Position numbers and translations under genes: made by a program
From: Candidatus Bathyarchaeia archaeon
GTDB lineage: Archaea > Thermoproteota > Bathyarchaeia > 40CM-2-53-6 > DTGE01
Reading direction: 5' to 3'
DNA length: 64,000 bases
NCBI GenBank assembly: GCA_038852285.1
Contig: JAWCKG010000004.1
Span: 44,228 to 108,227, forward strand
Notes under the pieces: generated by a model
Database searches by the model: none
What the model was told of the DNA's origin: nothing
The model's input: the letters and a program-made list of their open reading frames with translations, nothing else
Part shown: piece by piece, positions 43,165-52,615 of the stretch
Layout: each line of letters opens with the position of its first letter
How positions within the stretch are numbered: position 1 is the first letter of the stretch

Positions 43165-44148
43165 ATGAAAATTTTGTTATTAACCTACCGGGATTTGCAG
43201 GGAATTTTAACCCCTAGAATGGTTTTAAAGGCTGTGGAGGAGGCTTTCAGGGAAAAGGGTTTGGGGAGGGTTCAGATGCCACCCAAGGTTTACTTATACT
43301 TCCGTCGACATGAAGGAGATTTAAGGGTTATGCCCTCGTATTTGGAGTCCTTGGAGGCTTCAGGGGTGAAGGTAGTTAACGTTCACCCCAACAACCCCAA
43401 GCTTCACGGGTTACCCACCGTCATGGCCGTAATGATCTTGGTCAACCCGAGGACAGGGGAGCCATACGCCATCATGGATGGGACGTTGATCACCGCCTAC
43501 CGAACCGGGGCCGCCGCCGCGGTGGCCACCAAATATCTGGCCCGTAACGGCTCTTCGACCCTAGGCCTCGTGGGGGCGGGTGTTCAGTCCCGATCCCAAC
43601 TAGTCTCCTTGAGGGAGGTTGTAGACGTGAAACTGGTCAAAGTGTATGACGCTGACGAAAGTAGGGTCAGGGAGTTCGTTGAGGAAATGGCTGGTCTAGT
43701 GGACTTCCAGGTTCATCCATCTAGGAGCGTTGAGGAATGCGTTTCGAGGTCAGATATTGTTTGCACCACCACGCCGTCCAGAGCCCCCCTGGTGAAGGAT
43801 AAATGGATTCAAGAGGGAACGCACATTAACGCCATCGGAGCCGACGCCCCTGGAAAACAGGAGCTTGACCCTGACATCCTAAGAAGGGCGAAGATCGTCG
43901 TCGACGACCTTGAGCAGGCGAGTCACAGCGGGGAGATCAATGTTCCCCTTTCCCAAGGGTTCATCTCCCTACAGGATGTTTATGGGGAGCTCAGCGAGAT
44001 TGTGTGCGGGTTTAAGGATGGAAGGGTTGACGAGGATGAGGTTACCGTGTTCGATTCTACAGGATTGTCGATTCAAGATGTCGCCACCGCCGTCGCTGCC
44101 TATGAGATGGCCTTGAAGAAAAACGTTGGAACCCGCGTAGAGTTTTAA
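43165..44148 (+). CDS. Ornithine cyclodeaminase/alanine dehydrogenase family (mu-crystallin-like) enzyme
   Basis: NAD(P)-dependent enzyme acting on imines or amino acids; archaeal members include an alanine dehydrogenase. About 327 residues. Substrate side: MPPKVYLYF, GDLRVMPSYL, GVKVVNVHPNNP and the DGTLITAYRTGAAAAVATKYL lysine/arginine region; cofactor side: the Rossmann motif GLVGAGVQSRSQL, DIVCTTTPSRAPLV, NAIGADAPGKQEL. The frame is open back to 43087, overlapping the previous gene, but the family begins at about ILLLTYRDL, and GGTGG precedes ATG 43165, so I chose that start. Cannot separate alanine dehydrogenase, ornithine cyclodeaminase or pyrroline reductase activity by eye. Confidence 0.87.
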   Translation: MKILLLTYRDLQGILTPRMVLKAVEEAFREKGLGRVQMPPKVYLYFRRHEGDLRVMPSYLESLEASGVKVVNVHPNNPKLHGLPTVMAVMILVNPRTGEPYAIMDGTLITAYRTGAAAAVATKYLARNGSSTLGLVGAGVQSRSQLVSLREVVDVKLVKVYDADESRVREFVEEMAGLVDFQVHPSRSVEECVSRSDIVCTTTPSRAPLVKDKWIQEGTHINAIGADAPGKQELDPDILRRAKIVVDDLEQASHSGEINVPLSQGFISLQDVYGELSEIVCGFKDGRVDEDEVTVFDSTGLSIQDVATAVAAYEMALKKNVGTRVEF

Positions 44149-45845
44149 ACAGGTTTCCCTGGGAAACCGATGCGGTGATATCGATTCGACCCATACGTGT
44201 GCTGGAATGTTTCGGTTAACACGTCTACGACAACAGGTGTGCCGCTTTTAACGACCTTAAAAGCCTCCTTGACAACATCATCTAGCTCTGAGGGGTTTTC
44301 AACCCTCATACCCGCGCATTTGGCGGCCTCAGCTACTTTAACGAAATCCCATTGGGGGTTGAAGTCCACCGAGATAATTCTACCATCCTTAAACTCCCTT
44401 TGATACCATTTAATCCATCCCAAGGCACCGTCGTTGGCTACGAACCACGCGACAGGGAGGTTATATTGAACGGCTACAGGTAACTCGTGCATTTGCATTT
44501 GAAAGCTTCCATCCCCTGTAATGGCGAAGACGACGTGATTAGGCCGTCCAAGCTTTACCCCTAGGGAGGCGGGGACGCTGAAACCCATGCATCCATAGTC
44601 GCTGGAGGAAATCCAGTGACCCGCCCTCCTCACTTGGAGATAGGTGGCTGTCCATATTCGGTTGGCTCCCTCACCCAGCACCGCGATGGAGTCTTCAGGC
44701 ATGGCGTCGCTGACCGACACGGCGAGCCTACCTGGGTGAATCGGCTTCGACTCTGTTTTCCTCAACTCCTCCACCTCCTGCATGTACATCGCCTTAAACC
44801 TTGAAAGCCTACGCAGCCGCTCGCTGGACTTCACCGCCTTCCCAAGCTTTGATCTACAGTATTCGACTAGCCTTTCTAAGGTCAGCTTGGCGTCGCCGAC
44901 TAAGGCCACGTCAGGTATCCAGTTTCTTGACATCTGCTCTGGGTCCGCGTCCAAGTATAGGAGCTTAGCTTTCTCTGGACGCCAAGCCCACTGGCCCGTA
45001 GCCCACTCCTCCAACTGGGACCCGATCCATAACGCGCAGTCAGATTCCTCATATACTCGCTCGGAGGCTCTAGTCTTGTTCAACCCTACACCACCGGCGT
45101 ACAGGGGGTGAGTTTCAGGAATGGACGCTTTACCGCTGTTGGTCGTTAAAACCGGTATGGTTAAGAGCTCGGCGAGTTCCTGCAACTCCCGGTAGGCGCC
45201 GCTTAAATGCACTCCTCCACCTGCCACTATGATGGGGGCTTCAGCCTTCAGTAAGGCGTCGCCCGCGGCCTTCACAGCTTCAACGTCAGCCTCGTAAAGT
45301 GTAGATGGAATGGCTCGATATTCTGGGAAGTCGGCTTCTTCTCCTCCGAGGTCGATGGGGAAGTTTATGAAGACTGGGCCTGGAGGATGAGATCTAGAGA
45401 CGCTGAAAGCCCTCCTCATCACCCACTGAACCTTTTCCACCTTGTCGATAGTGTAAACCCATTTACAGAAGGGCAACATGCTCTCCGCCTGAGGAAACTC
45501 CTGTAAGGCACCCATACCGTAGTGTTTGATGGGGACCGAGGCGCAGAAGGCGATTAAGGGGACTCGACCAGCGTAAGCTTCGTGTACGCCTGGCAGAAGC
45601 TGCCCCCATCCTGGGCCGGCGGTTCCATGGCAAAACCCCACTGAGCCAGTCGCCTTAGCGTAGCCCAAGGCCTCAAACGACCCTGACTCCTCGTGCCGGG
45701 TTAAAATGGGCTTAACGGACTCCTCCCCATGTAAAGCGTCGTAGAGGATCTCGCAGCTATGGCCTCCCGGAAGCCCGAAAACGTATTTCACATTCTCCTT
45801 CACAAGGGATTGAACTACCGCTCGATCAGCCCTTAAAACCGTCAT
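44145..45845 (-). CDS. Thiamine-diphosphate enzyme, acetolactate synthase-like
   Basis: A 566-residue ThDP-dependent enzyme with the three-domain order of acetolactate synthase and benzoylformate/oxalyl decarboxylases. Visible: FGLPGGHSCEILYDAL, the cofactor-activating Glu in LTRHEESGSFEALGYAKATG, CHGTAGPGWGQLLPGV, the central Rossmann-like domain (APIIVAGGGVHLSGA) and the ThDP motif GDGSFQMQMHELPVAVQYNLPV plus VANDGALGWIK. ATG 45845 fits the usual N-terminus; a GTG three codons earlier is possible. No regulatory subunit or ilv gene is nearby. It follows a GlcD-like flavoprotein on the same strand by 37 bases, so both may serve one 2-oxo/2-hydroxy acid route. Substrate unknown. Confidence 0.85.
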   Translation of the reverse strand: MTVLRADRAVVQSLVKENVKYVFGLPGGHSCEILYDALHGEESVKPILTRHEESGSFEALGYAKATGSVGFCHGTAGPGWGQLLPGVHEAYAGRVPLIAFCASVPIKHYGMGALQEFPQAESMLPFCKWVYTIDKVEKVQWVMRRAFSVSRSHPPGPVFINFPIDLGGEEADFPEYRAIPSTLYEADVEAVKAAGDALLKAEAPIIVAGGGVHLSGAYRELQELAELLTIPVLTTNSGKASIPETHPLYAGGVGLNKTRASERVYEESDCALWIGSQLEEWATGQWAWRPEKAKLLYLDADPEQMSRNWIPDVALVGDAKLTLERLVEYCRSKLGKAVKSSERLRRLSRFKAMYMQEVEELRKTESKPIHPGRLAVSVSDAMPEDSIAVLGEGANRIWTATYLQVRRAGHWISSSDYGCMGFSVPASLGVKLGRPNHVVFAITGDGSFQMQMHELPVAVQYNLPVAWFVANDGALGWIKWYQREFKDGRIISVDFNPQWDFVKVAEAAKCAGMRVENPSELDDVVKEAFKVVKSGTPVVVDVLTETFQHTYGSNRYHRIGFPGKPV

Positions 45846-45882
45846 AAACACCACTTAACTGAACATTTAGAGGTTTGAGGAT

Positions 45883-47691
45883 TTAAAGCCTCGCAGCGGC
45901 CTCCCTAAGGTATTCCCTAGGGAACATGTTACCTACGTTCAATATCCCCTTAGGGTCGAAAGCCAACTTAAGCTTCGCCATACCTAGTAATGCCTCCTTA
46001 GGGTACATTAACTCGAGAAGGGGTTTCGCCATGCCGCCTTCAAGGTAAACCTTTTTCCCCACCCCATGCTCAGCTGAAACAGTTCCCCCCAATTCAACCC
46101 CCTTTTTAACGACCTCCACGGCGAGGTTTTTCATATACTCCAACTCGCCGGCGCTTTCGGGCAGGAAGTTCAAATGTAGGTGTGAATCTCCGATGTGGCC
46201 GAAGTAGAGGTAAGCGACCTCTGAGCCCTGCTGCCCTTTCCTACCCTCAGATGTCGAGCTCCCATCGCCACCAACTCCAGCTGGTGTTAATGATAAGTCT
46301 TGCTTGCGGTTCACCCTCACCCTTAAGGCCTTTCCCCCAACCTCTTCGTAGAATTCGATCATACGTTGAACCTCGTTCTCCGGTACCGCTACATCCGTCG
46401 CGACCTTACTCACCCCCCTCGTCCTTACGTATTGGTTAACGGCCTCAGGTAGAGAGTGCCTAAAATCCCTCAGCCTCCTCTTCTCATCTTCCGTAAAGGC
46501 CACGTAGGTTTGAATGGGGTTGAACTCGTCCAGCAGCCTATCCCACTCCTCCATGGACCCTTCTAATGTTTCTTCATCGATGTCCTGCTCGAACTCCACG
46601 GCCGCCTCAGCGTTTTCTGGGATGGGGATGGGGGAGCCACCTCTTAAGCTCAGGAACCTCAGAGAGCATCCATCATAATACTCGAGGGAAAGGGGGTTGG
46701 TGAGGCCGCCTCTAAACTCATCAACAACTTGATTCCGACTCAAGGTTCTCACCTTTTCCACGAAGGCTAAGGCCTGACGCTTGGTAGAGTAAAAGGCTAG
46801 ACATTGGAAGGCTTCCCTGGACTGGGTTAACGAAATTTCGATTTCGGTTAAGATCCCTAGGATTCCCTCTGAGCCGATGAAGAGGTCTATCAGGTCCATT
46901 CCCTCCTCGACGAACAGCCCAGCCGAGTTCTTCTTAACCATAGGCATCTTCATCGAGGGCAACGGAACTTGCAGAACACCCCTCGTCGATGTCTTTATGA
47001 TAAACTTGTTTTCCACGGCTTTCACCTCACCTCTCTTTACGTCCAAAATTTCTCCGAAAGGGAGGACGACTCGAAGCCTTCGAACCCAGCTTCTAGTAGC
47101 CCCATACCTGTAGGATCGGGAGCCTGAGGCATTAGTCGCCACGCTGCCGCCTAGCGTGGCGGTTTTCTCAGTTGGGTCTGGAGGGTACATTAAGCCTGAT
47201 GGCCTCAACATCGTCTCGAGGATTTCTAAGGTGATGCCTGGGGGTGCGATCATGAAGGGCCCTTTTTTATCCACACCTGTGAGGACACGGTATTCGCGGT
47301 TTGCCCTCTGATCCTTGAATTGAACCGCATTTAAACCAGGCCTCATCGGCGTAGAGGTTATCTGCTCCATGGAGATGATGATGCCGCCGAAGGGAACCCT
47401 TGCGCCTGTGAGGCCTGTACCGGAGCCTGAAACTGTAACCTCAACCCCCTGGGAATAAGCCTCCTTCATCACTTGAACCACTTCGGCTTCGCTTCGAGGG
47501 AGGAATACCTTTTCAGCGATCCCTTTGAAGCTGGATGACTCATCGGTTAGATACGGCTCCACCGAGTCTGAGCAGGGTATCGGATCTCGTGGAGCTTCAG
47601 CGAGCTCGATGGTGGAAATAGTGTTAAAACCCCGGTTATTCATGGAGGTTATGATGCGCTTCGGAGGCGTAAATATGTTTCCGTTTTCCAA
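45883..47691 (-). CDS. FAD-linked oxidase, GlcD/D-lactate dehydrogenase type
   Basis: A flavoprotein of the vanillyl-alcohol-oxidase fold, 602 residues, slightly longer than usual. FAD domain: FLPRSEAEVVQVMKEAYSQG, SGSGTGLTGARVPFGGIIIS, PDPTEKTATLGGSVATNASG and GSEGILGILTEIEISL. C-terminal substrate domain: YLYFGHIGDSHLHLNFLP (conserved histidines) and VSAEHGVGKKVYLEGGM. Members oxidise glycolate, D-lactate or D-2-hydroxyglutarate. ATG 47691 or the ATG 14 codons later may be the start. No separate iron-sulfur subunit gene is adjacent. It lies immediately upstream of the ThDP enzyme, which could consume its 2-oxo acid product; this link is inference. Confidence 0.88.
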   Translation of the reverse strand: MENGNIFTPPKRIITSMNNRGFNTISTIELAEAPRDPIPCSDSVEPYLTDESSSFKGIAEKVFLPRSEAEVVQVMKEAYSQGVEVTVSGSGTGLTGARVPFGGIIISMEQITSTPMRPGLNAVQFKDQRANREYRVLTGVDKKGPFMIAPPGITLEILETMLRPSGLMYPPDPTEKTATLGGSVATNASGSRSYRYGATRSWVRRLRVVLPFGEILDVKRGEVKAVENKFIIKTSTRGVLQVPLPSMKMPMVKKNSAGLFVEEGMDLIDLFIGSEGILGILTEIEISLTQSREAFQCLAFYSTKRQALAFVEKVRTLSRNQVVDEFRGGLTNPLSLEYYDGCSLRFLSLRGGSPIPIPENAEAAVEFEQDIDEETLEGSMEEWDRLLDEFNPIQTYVAFTEDEKRRLRDFRHSLPEAVNQYVRTRGVSKVATDVAVPENEVQRMIEFYEEVGGKALRVRVNRKQDLSLTPAGVGGDGSSTSEGRKGQQGSEVAYLYFGHIGDSHLHLNFLPESAGELEYMKNLAVEVVKKGVELGGTVSAEHGVGKKVYLEGGMAKPLLELMYPKEALLGMAKLKLAFDPKGILNVGNMFPREYLREAAARL

Positions 47692-47791
47692 CTTAAAGCC
47701 CGCTCATTTAAGGTCGTTAAAATTCGGTTGGATTGACGATAAACATTTAGCGTAGGTGTAAGAAGAACATTGTCGTTGAGGATGGATTAGA

Positions 47792-49600
47792 GTGGAGGAA
47801 GTGGTTGTTCCCGACACCTCAGCTTTGATCGAGGGGAAGCTTAAGGAAGCGTTAAAGGCTGTGGAAAGAGGGATGCTCAGGGTTGTCGTGCCGCTGGCCG
47901 CCCTTGACGAGTTGCAGGCTCAGGCCTCCAAAGGCCGGGAGTCAGGTTGGATGGGTTTGAAGGAGCTGATTCAGATTCGAAAATTGTGCGAGAAGAAGGA
48001 AATCCCTCTCTCCTTTATGGGTGAAAGGCCAAGCATAGAGGAAATTAAGCTGGCGAACAGCGGAAGGATCGATGCCCTAATAATAGACGTGGCCAAGAGG
48101 ATGGGCGGAGTCCTCTACACCGCTGACCAGGTTCAAGCTAGAGTGGCGGAGGCTGAGGGCGTCACGGTTAAGCTGATCAAAAGGAGGACCCGTAGAAAAA
48201 GGTTAGGTTTTGAAAAATTCTTCACACCGGACACTTTAAGCGTCCATCTGAAGGAGGGGGTTCCACCCCTGGCGAAAAAAGGCCTACCTGGAAAATTCAG
48301 ACTGGTAAAGCTTAGGGAAAACCCCAGCACCCTCAAAGAGCTTGAACGTTACATTAAAGAAATTTACGACGCCGCCAAGGCTGGAAGGAACAGCTTCACA
48401 GAGCTCAGCATGAGAGGAGCCATGGTCATACAGCTGGGAAAATACCGCATCGCGGTGGCTAGACCCCCCTTTTCAGACGGAGTGGAGTTAACCATTGTCA
48501 GACCTATTGTGGAGTTAAAGCTGGAAGACTATAAGCTTTCAAGCCGATTAATGATGAGGCTGAAGGAAAGAGCGGAGGGGGTTCTTGTAGCTGGCCCTCC
48601 GGGATCGGGGAAAACAACCTTCGCCTCATCCCTGGCGGAGTTTTACTCTAAACAGGGAAAGATCATCAAGACCTTAGAATCTCCCAGGGATCTACAGGTT
48701 GGACCGGAGATAACCCAGTACTCCCCCCTAGAGGGAAGCTTTGAAAAAACCGCCGACATACTACTATTGGTGAGGCCCGACTACTCGATCTTCGACGAGA
48801 TCAAAAAAACCCCGGACTTCAAGGTTTTCTCCGACTTAAGATCAGCCGGCGTAGGCATGATTGGAGTCGTACACGCCAGCAACCCTATAGACGCAATACA
48901 AAGGTTCATGGCCCGGCTGGAGTTAGGGCTAATCCCTCAAACCATAGACACGGTGATCTTCCTCAAGTACGGTAGGGTTGAACAGGTTCTTACCGTTTCC
49001 TTAACGGTTAAGGTGCCTACAGGGATGGTTGAGGCGGAGCTCGCTAGGCCTGTCGTCGAGTTGAGAAACTTTGAAACCAACGAGCTTGAATACGAGATCT
49101 ACACCTTCGGCGAGGAAAACGTCGTTGTGCCCATCAAAGGCGAGACACTCACAACCCCGGCGGAGAGGCTGGCAATCCAGAGAATCAAAGAGGAAGTTTC
49201 TCGATTCGATCCCGAAGCGGAGGTTAGGCTACTGAATCCAAGCCGAGCTTTAATAAAGGTTAGTGAGGAGACTGTTCCATCGATCATAGGGAGATCTGGG
49301 TCAACCATATCCCGGCTTGAGAAGAAGTTGGGAATCAGCCTGGAAGTGGAAACAAAGGGAGAAGTTGAGCATCCAACATTACCATATCGGTTGAAGGAAT
49401 TGAAGAATAATTGGGAGCTCATACTCGATAAAAGAAACGCCGGGATCATGGTCGTCCTTCAAGTCGAGGGGAAAACTGTGGGGAGATTCAAGGTAAACCG
49501 AAAGGGCAGGATTACTGTCCCCACAAGATCCGAAGAGGGAAAAAAGCTCGAAGAAGCTTTAAAAAAGGGTTACGATGTCAAAGTTTCCAAGATATCTTAA
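47792..49600 (+). CDS. PIN domain-ATPase-KH fusion protein
   Basis: A 602-residue archaeal protein. Residues 1-130 form a PIN RNase domain with the acidic positions in VVPDTSALIEG, LDELQAQA, GRIDALIID and YTADQVQAR. A linker (about 140-230) is followed by a VirB11/PilT-like ATPase (about 230-420) with Walker A GPPGSGKTT near 268 and GMIGVVHASNPIDAIQRF. A KH domain (about 490-545, SIIGRSGSTISRLEKKLG) carries the GxxG loop (GRSG). A small basic C-terminal tail ends it. The family is broadly conserved in archaea and presumed to act on RNA; exact role unsettled. GTG start. Confidence 0.92.
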   Translation: MEEVVVPDTSALIEGKLKEALKAVERGMLRVVVPLAALDELQAQASKGRESGWMGLKELIQIRKLCEKKEIPLSFMGERPSIEEIKLANSGRIDALIIDVAKRMGGVLYTADQVQARVAEAEGVTVKLIKRRTRRKRLGFEKFFTPDTLSVHLKEGVPPLAKKGLPGKFRLVKLRENPSTLKELERYIKEIYDAAKAGRNSFTELSMRGAMVIQLGKYRIAVARPPFSDGVELTIVRPIVELKLEDYKLSSRLMMRLKERAEGVLVAGPPGSGKTTFASSLAEFYSKQGKIIKTLESPRDLQVGPEITQYSPLEGSFEKTADILLLVRPDYSIFDEIKKTPDFKVFSDLRSAGVGMIGVVHASNPIDAIQRFMARLELGLIPQTIDTVIFLKYGRVEQVLTVSLTVKVPTGMVEAELARPVVELRNFETNELEYEIYTFGEENVVVPIKGETLTTPAERLAIQRIKEEVSRFDPEAEVRLLNPSRALIKVSEETVPSIIGRSGSTISRLEKKLGISLEVETKGEVEHPTLPYRLKELKNNWELILDKRNAGIMVVLQVEGKTVGRFKVNRKGRITVPTRSEEGKKLEEALKKGYDVKVSKIS

Positions 49601-49909
49601 CGATGAACGCTAACCCTTAAGTGAAAACCCGTTTACAGGTTCAAGCGGAGGGAACGGTTGAAGCCCCAGGAACAAGATTAAAAATTTCACGAACGTTTGA
49701 ATTTGTACTCTAAATCTGCTAGAGGCTTTGGGTTAGGGGTAAACGCCACTGTAAGGAAAAATAGGAGAAATGTTTCTTTTGAGTGGAAAACATTGGCACG
49801 CCAAAGACCCAGACTGAAACAAGCCATCCCGCTCGATTTTTGCGATGTCCTTTTGTTAAAATAAAAGGGTGGGTTTTACTCTACCCATTCCATGTAAGGG
49901 TGGAGAACC
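49601..49909. other. Gene-free stretch with a possible terminator
   Basis: About 300 bases. Near 49862-49895, reading on the minus strand after the zinc-ribbon gene, ACCC and GGGT arms are followed by a T-rich run (CCCTTTTATTTTAAC), a plausible transcription end for that gene. Nothing else recognised. Confidence 0.35.
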
Positions 49910-50128
49910 TCAAAATAGTGTTCGTTTAGGCTGGACTGGTGGGATATATATCCTGCATCTTGAACAGTACCATTGAGCTATCATAGGCGACCAGTACAAG
50001 ACGTGTCCGCAGTATGGGCAAAATTGATCTCTCACAACGAACATAGGGGGAAAAATCACCGGGGTTGGAACAACTGGGACCACGTAAGGAACAGCTGCGT
50101 AGTATACTGGGACAGCTGGAACATACAT
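49910..50128 (-). CDS. Small zinc-ribbon protein with hydrophobic Pro/Val/Tyr-rich N-terminus
   Basis: A 72-residue protein. Residues 1-30 are a low-complexity Val/Pro/Tyr stretch (VYYAAVPYVVPVVPTPVIFP); residues about 37-62 form a zinc ribbon with CPYCGHVLYWSP and QWYCSRC. The same ribbon pattern (CPRC, then P-M-A-W-S-P, then QWYCYYC) ends the 128-residue protein at 54753-55139, so the two are paralogues. GGGAGG lies about a dozen bases before the ATG. The N-terminus is too polar-poor to be soluble and too proline-rich for a helix; it might associate with membranes or partners. Function unknown. Confidence 0.7.
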   Translation of the reverse strand: MYVPAVPVYYAAVPYVVPVVPTPVIFPPMFVVRDQFCPYCGHVLYWSPMIAQWYCSRCRIYIPPVQPKRTLF

Positions 50129-50597
50129 TCAGATCATCGCCTCCCTTTGGTATGTTAATGAATAAACTTCCATTTAAAGTTAAGGGGAATCTAAATGGAT
50201 GCGGAAGAAACTAGAAAACCGTAATCGCGAGAATTACAACATTAGTTGACGTGAAACTTCACCATTCAGCTGATTAAACACAAAAATCCAAAGGAACCCA
50301 CCTGGACACCGGCTCAGTTGAAATTATGTTTAGACCTGAGGAATAGAACACGTAGAATACGTGGTCGTTGATAATTATCTTCCTTTAAGGATGATAAACG
50401 ATGTCAACTATAATGCCCCAGCTCCTCCAAGAGAGGATTCCCAGGCTTAATAGCACCTTTCTTAGAAGCCAGAGCTTAACTCCTTGAGAAAAGCTGTTAA
50501 ACTGGAATAGTGAGGATTGAATATTTATACATTTCATCAACACTAGGGTTTTAGCGAGTCTAGCATAGTAGCGATGCTTGTTTAAAAGTGATCCTAT
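50129..50597. other. Gene-free stretch
   Basis: About 470 bases without a gene. ACTTTAAATGG-type sequence around 50175-50185 could be the promoter of the small zinc-ribbon gene on the minus strand. No repeats of note. Confidence 0.4.
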
Positions 50598-51668
50598 TTG
50601 GGCGTGAGTTTAAGGTTTGGAGTATGCGTAGACGATGTGTGGCGTTACTTGAACCTGAATCCCCCCCGCTCCATCCTTATTCCACATCTCTTCTCCGCAT
50701 CGCCAAAACCTTGTGCTATGGGTTTTAAATCAGCAGATAGGCCCCAGAAACCGGTCGAGGGAGTTGACATAGGCTCCGCCGTCTCTTTGGCTAGAACATT
50801 AAGGAACGTAGGAATTGACTACGTTAGGTTTTGGCTTCAATGGAACTTTATTCAGCCTAGGCTACAGTGCTCTTCACCCTCCAACTATGAGTGGTCTAGG
50901 ATGGATTCCTTTATGGAGGCTTTAAAAAAGGGTGGTTTGGAGGTCATCCCGGTGATCGGGTGTGGGTATCATAGGATGCTTCCCGAAGGCGTTGACCCCG
51001 ATGTAAATCCTTCCGCGTATGTAAAGGCTATTCATGAGGTGGCGAGGAGTATTGTTCACAGATATAGGGGGCTCGTTAAGATCTGGCAGATTGAAAACGA
51101 GCCAAACTGGTGGTTCGCCCACTACGCGGCTGGTTGGAGAAGGGGCGTCGTCTGGATTGATCCAGAGGCCAAGTTTAGAAGGGCTTTGCTTAAATCCCTG
51201 AGGGACGCCGTCTACGCTGAGGATGAATCCGCCTCTGTTATGGTGAACTTGGAGGTTGATAGAGCCTTAAAGGACCTCTCCTTCTATGCAGAGTTCTGCG
51301 ATATCATCGGGTTAGATTATTATCCAAACTACTCCCATGCAAAGCCCGTAGAGACTTCAAGCCTAACCTCTAAAGCCAAAAAGATGTTTCAAGAAGCTGA
51401 GAGGCGATTAATGGTATGTGAAACCGGATATCCCTCCGGGCCGAGGATAATGGGGTACAGTGAAGAGCTTCAAGCCCTCTATGTGAAAAAGTTGCTAGAG
51501 GTGGTAGCGGACCTCTCCTTCATCGAAGCTGTTTCTATCTGGAGGCTCTCGGACTCTGAATGGAGATCTTTCCCCGAGCAAGAGAACCATTTTGGGCTCA
51601 TAAGAGCTAACGGAGTTCCTAAACCATCCTGGCAAACATACGTTGAATACGTCAAAAAGCTATGTTAG
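50598..51668 (+). CDS. Glycoside hydrolase of clan GH-A (TIM barrel)
   Basis: A 356-residue retaining glycosidase-like protein without a signal peptide. It has YVRFWLQWNFIQP on an early strand, the acid/base Glu in KIWQIENEPNWWF (Asn-Glu-Pro motif), GLDYYPNYSH, and the nucleophile Glu on strand seven in LMVCETGYPSG, then AVSIWRLSDSEW. This is the GH-A arrangement seen in families such as GH5 and GH39. TTG start at 50598, or GTG two codons later. Intracellular location suggests action on imported or internal glycans. Substrate not assignable. Confidence 0.82.
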   Translation: MGVSLRFGVCVDDVWRYLNLNPPRSILIPHLFSASPKPCAMGFKSADRPQKPVEGVDIGSAVSLARTLRNVGIDYVRFWLQWNFIQPRLQCSSPSNYEWSRMDSFMEALKKGGLEVIPVIGCGYHRMLPEGVDPDVNPSAYVKAIHEVARSIVHRYRGLVKIWQIENEPNWWFAHYAAGWRRGVVWIDPEAKFRRALLKSLRDAVYAEDESASVMVNLEVDRALKDLSFYAEFCDIIGLDYYPNYSHAKPVETSSLTSKAKKMFQEAERRLMVCETGYPSGPRIMGYSEELQALYVKKLLEVVADLSFIEAVSIWRLSDSEWRSFPEQENHFGLIRANGVPKPSWQTYVEYVKKLC

Positions 51669-51705
51669 GCTTTAATATTACCTTCAGATTGAACGGTTAG
51701 AGTGA

Positions 51706-52152
51706 ATGGAGTTGAGGACGGTAAGAGTGTGGGAGTGCGCGAGCAAACCCGTTAGAACCATAGATGTTGATGCCAGTATCCGAGAGGTGGTAAAGGAGAT
51801 GAATAAGCATAAAGTAGCCTCCATCCTTGTGACTGAAAATAGCACGCCTGTGGGGATCATCACTGAAAGGGATATATTACAGAGAGTCATCGAGGAGGAG
51901 AAAAGCCTAGAATCCACCAAAGCTAGAGATGCCATGTCTCAGCCGGTTCAATCCATAGACTCGAACGCGTCAATAAAAGAAGCATGTGAAGCGATGACTC
52001 TGCTCAGGGTGAAAAAATTGCTCGTATTAAAGAATGGACAGCCTGAAGGCTTCGTCACCATCGCTGATCTTGTAAAGAAAATACTGAGCTTACACGTCGA
52101 ACATTTAAAGGGCTGGGAAAAAGCCGTAGTTCAAGCCTGGGAATCCTTCTAA
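51706..52152 (+). CDS. Two-CBS-domain protein
   Basis: A 148-residue protein made of a Bateman module: CBS1 (about 10-70, VASILVTENSTPVGIITERD) and CBS2 (about 75-135, RVKKLLVLKNGQPEGFVTIAD). Such stand-alone modules bind adenine nucleotides and regulate other proteins. ATG start 38 bases after the glycosidase gene on the same strand, so co-transcription is possible. Partner unknown. Confidence 0.88.
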   Translation: MELRTVRVWECASKPVRTIDVDASIREVVKEMNKHKVASILVTENSTPVGIITERDILQRVIEEEKSLESTKARDAMSQPVQSIDSNASIKEACEAMTLLRVKKLLVLKNGQPEGFVTIADLVKKILSLHVEHLKGWEKAVVQAWESF

Positions 52153-52615
52153 CAACGTTAAAAGGGAAAGCAATCTTTGAACCCAGGTCCGCTTGAAATG
52201 CGCATCATATATTGTAGAATGAGCCATTCACGCACACCTGATATAGTTTTAGGATCATGTTTCCTTCCTCCAGGCTTTGCGATGTTTCATAAGGCTTAAT
52301 GATTCATTTAGGACTTTCTGTTTAATTAAAAGATAGTAACATTTAAAAGTTTCAGAGTGCTTCGTCGGCTCTACAGGTTAGGATGAATAAACCATCTTAG
52401 AGCCCGCAGTATTTACTACAAGAACAGAACCATTCTATCCCCTTCTAGGAAAAGCCCTTAGAAAGGCTAAAATCTCATTAGAAGTTGAACGACAGCCGTA
52501 CCTCAGCTATTTCAAGCATAGTAAAAGACAGCTTGTAACCCAGACTTATATAAAGTTCAATGATTCTCCAGAAATTAAATAGCGCAAAAAATGGGGGTTT
52601 TTGATACGTTAAGAT
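52153..52615. other. Gene-free stretch
   Basis: About 460 AT-rich bases without a gene. A good TATA-like CTTATATAAA near 52545-52554 (plus direction) has no plausible gene after it. Nothing else recognised. Confidence 0.4.
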
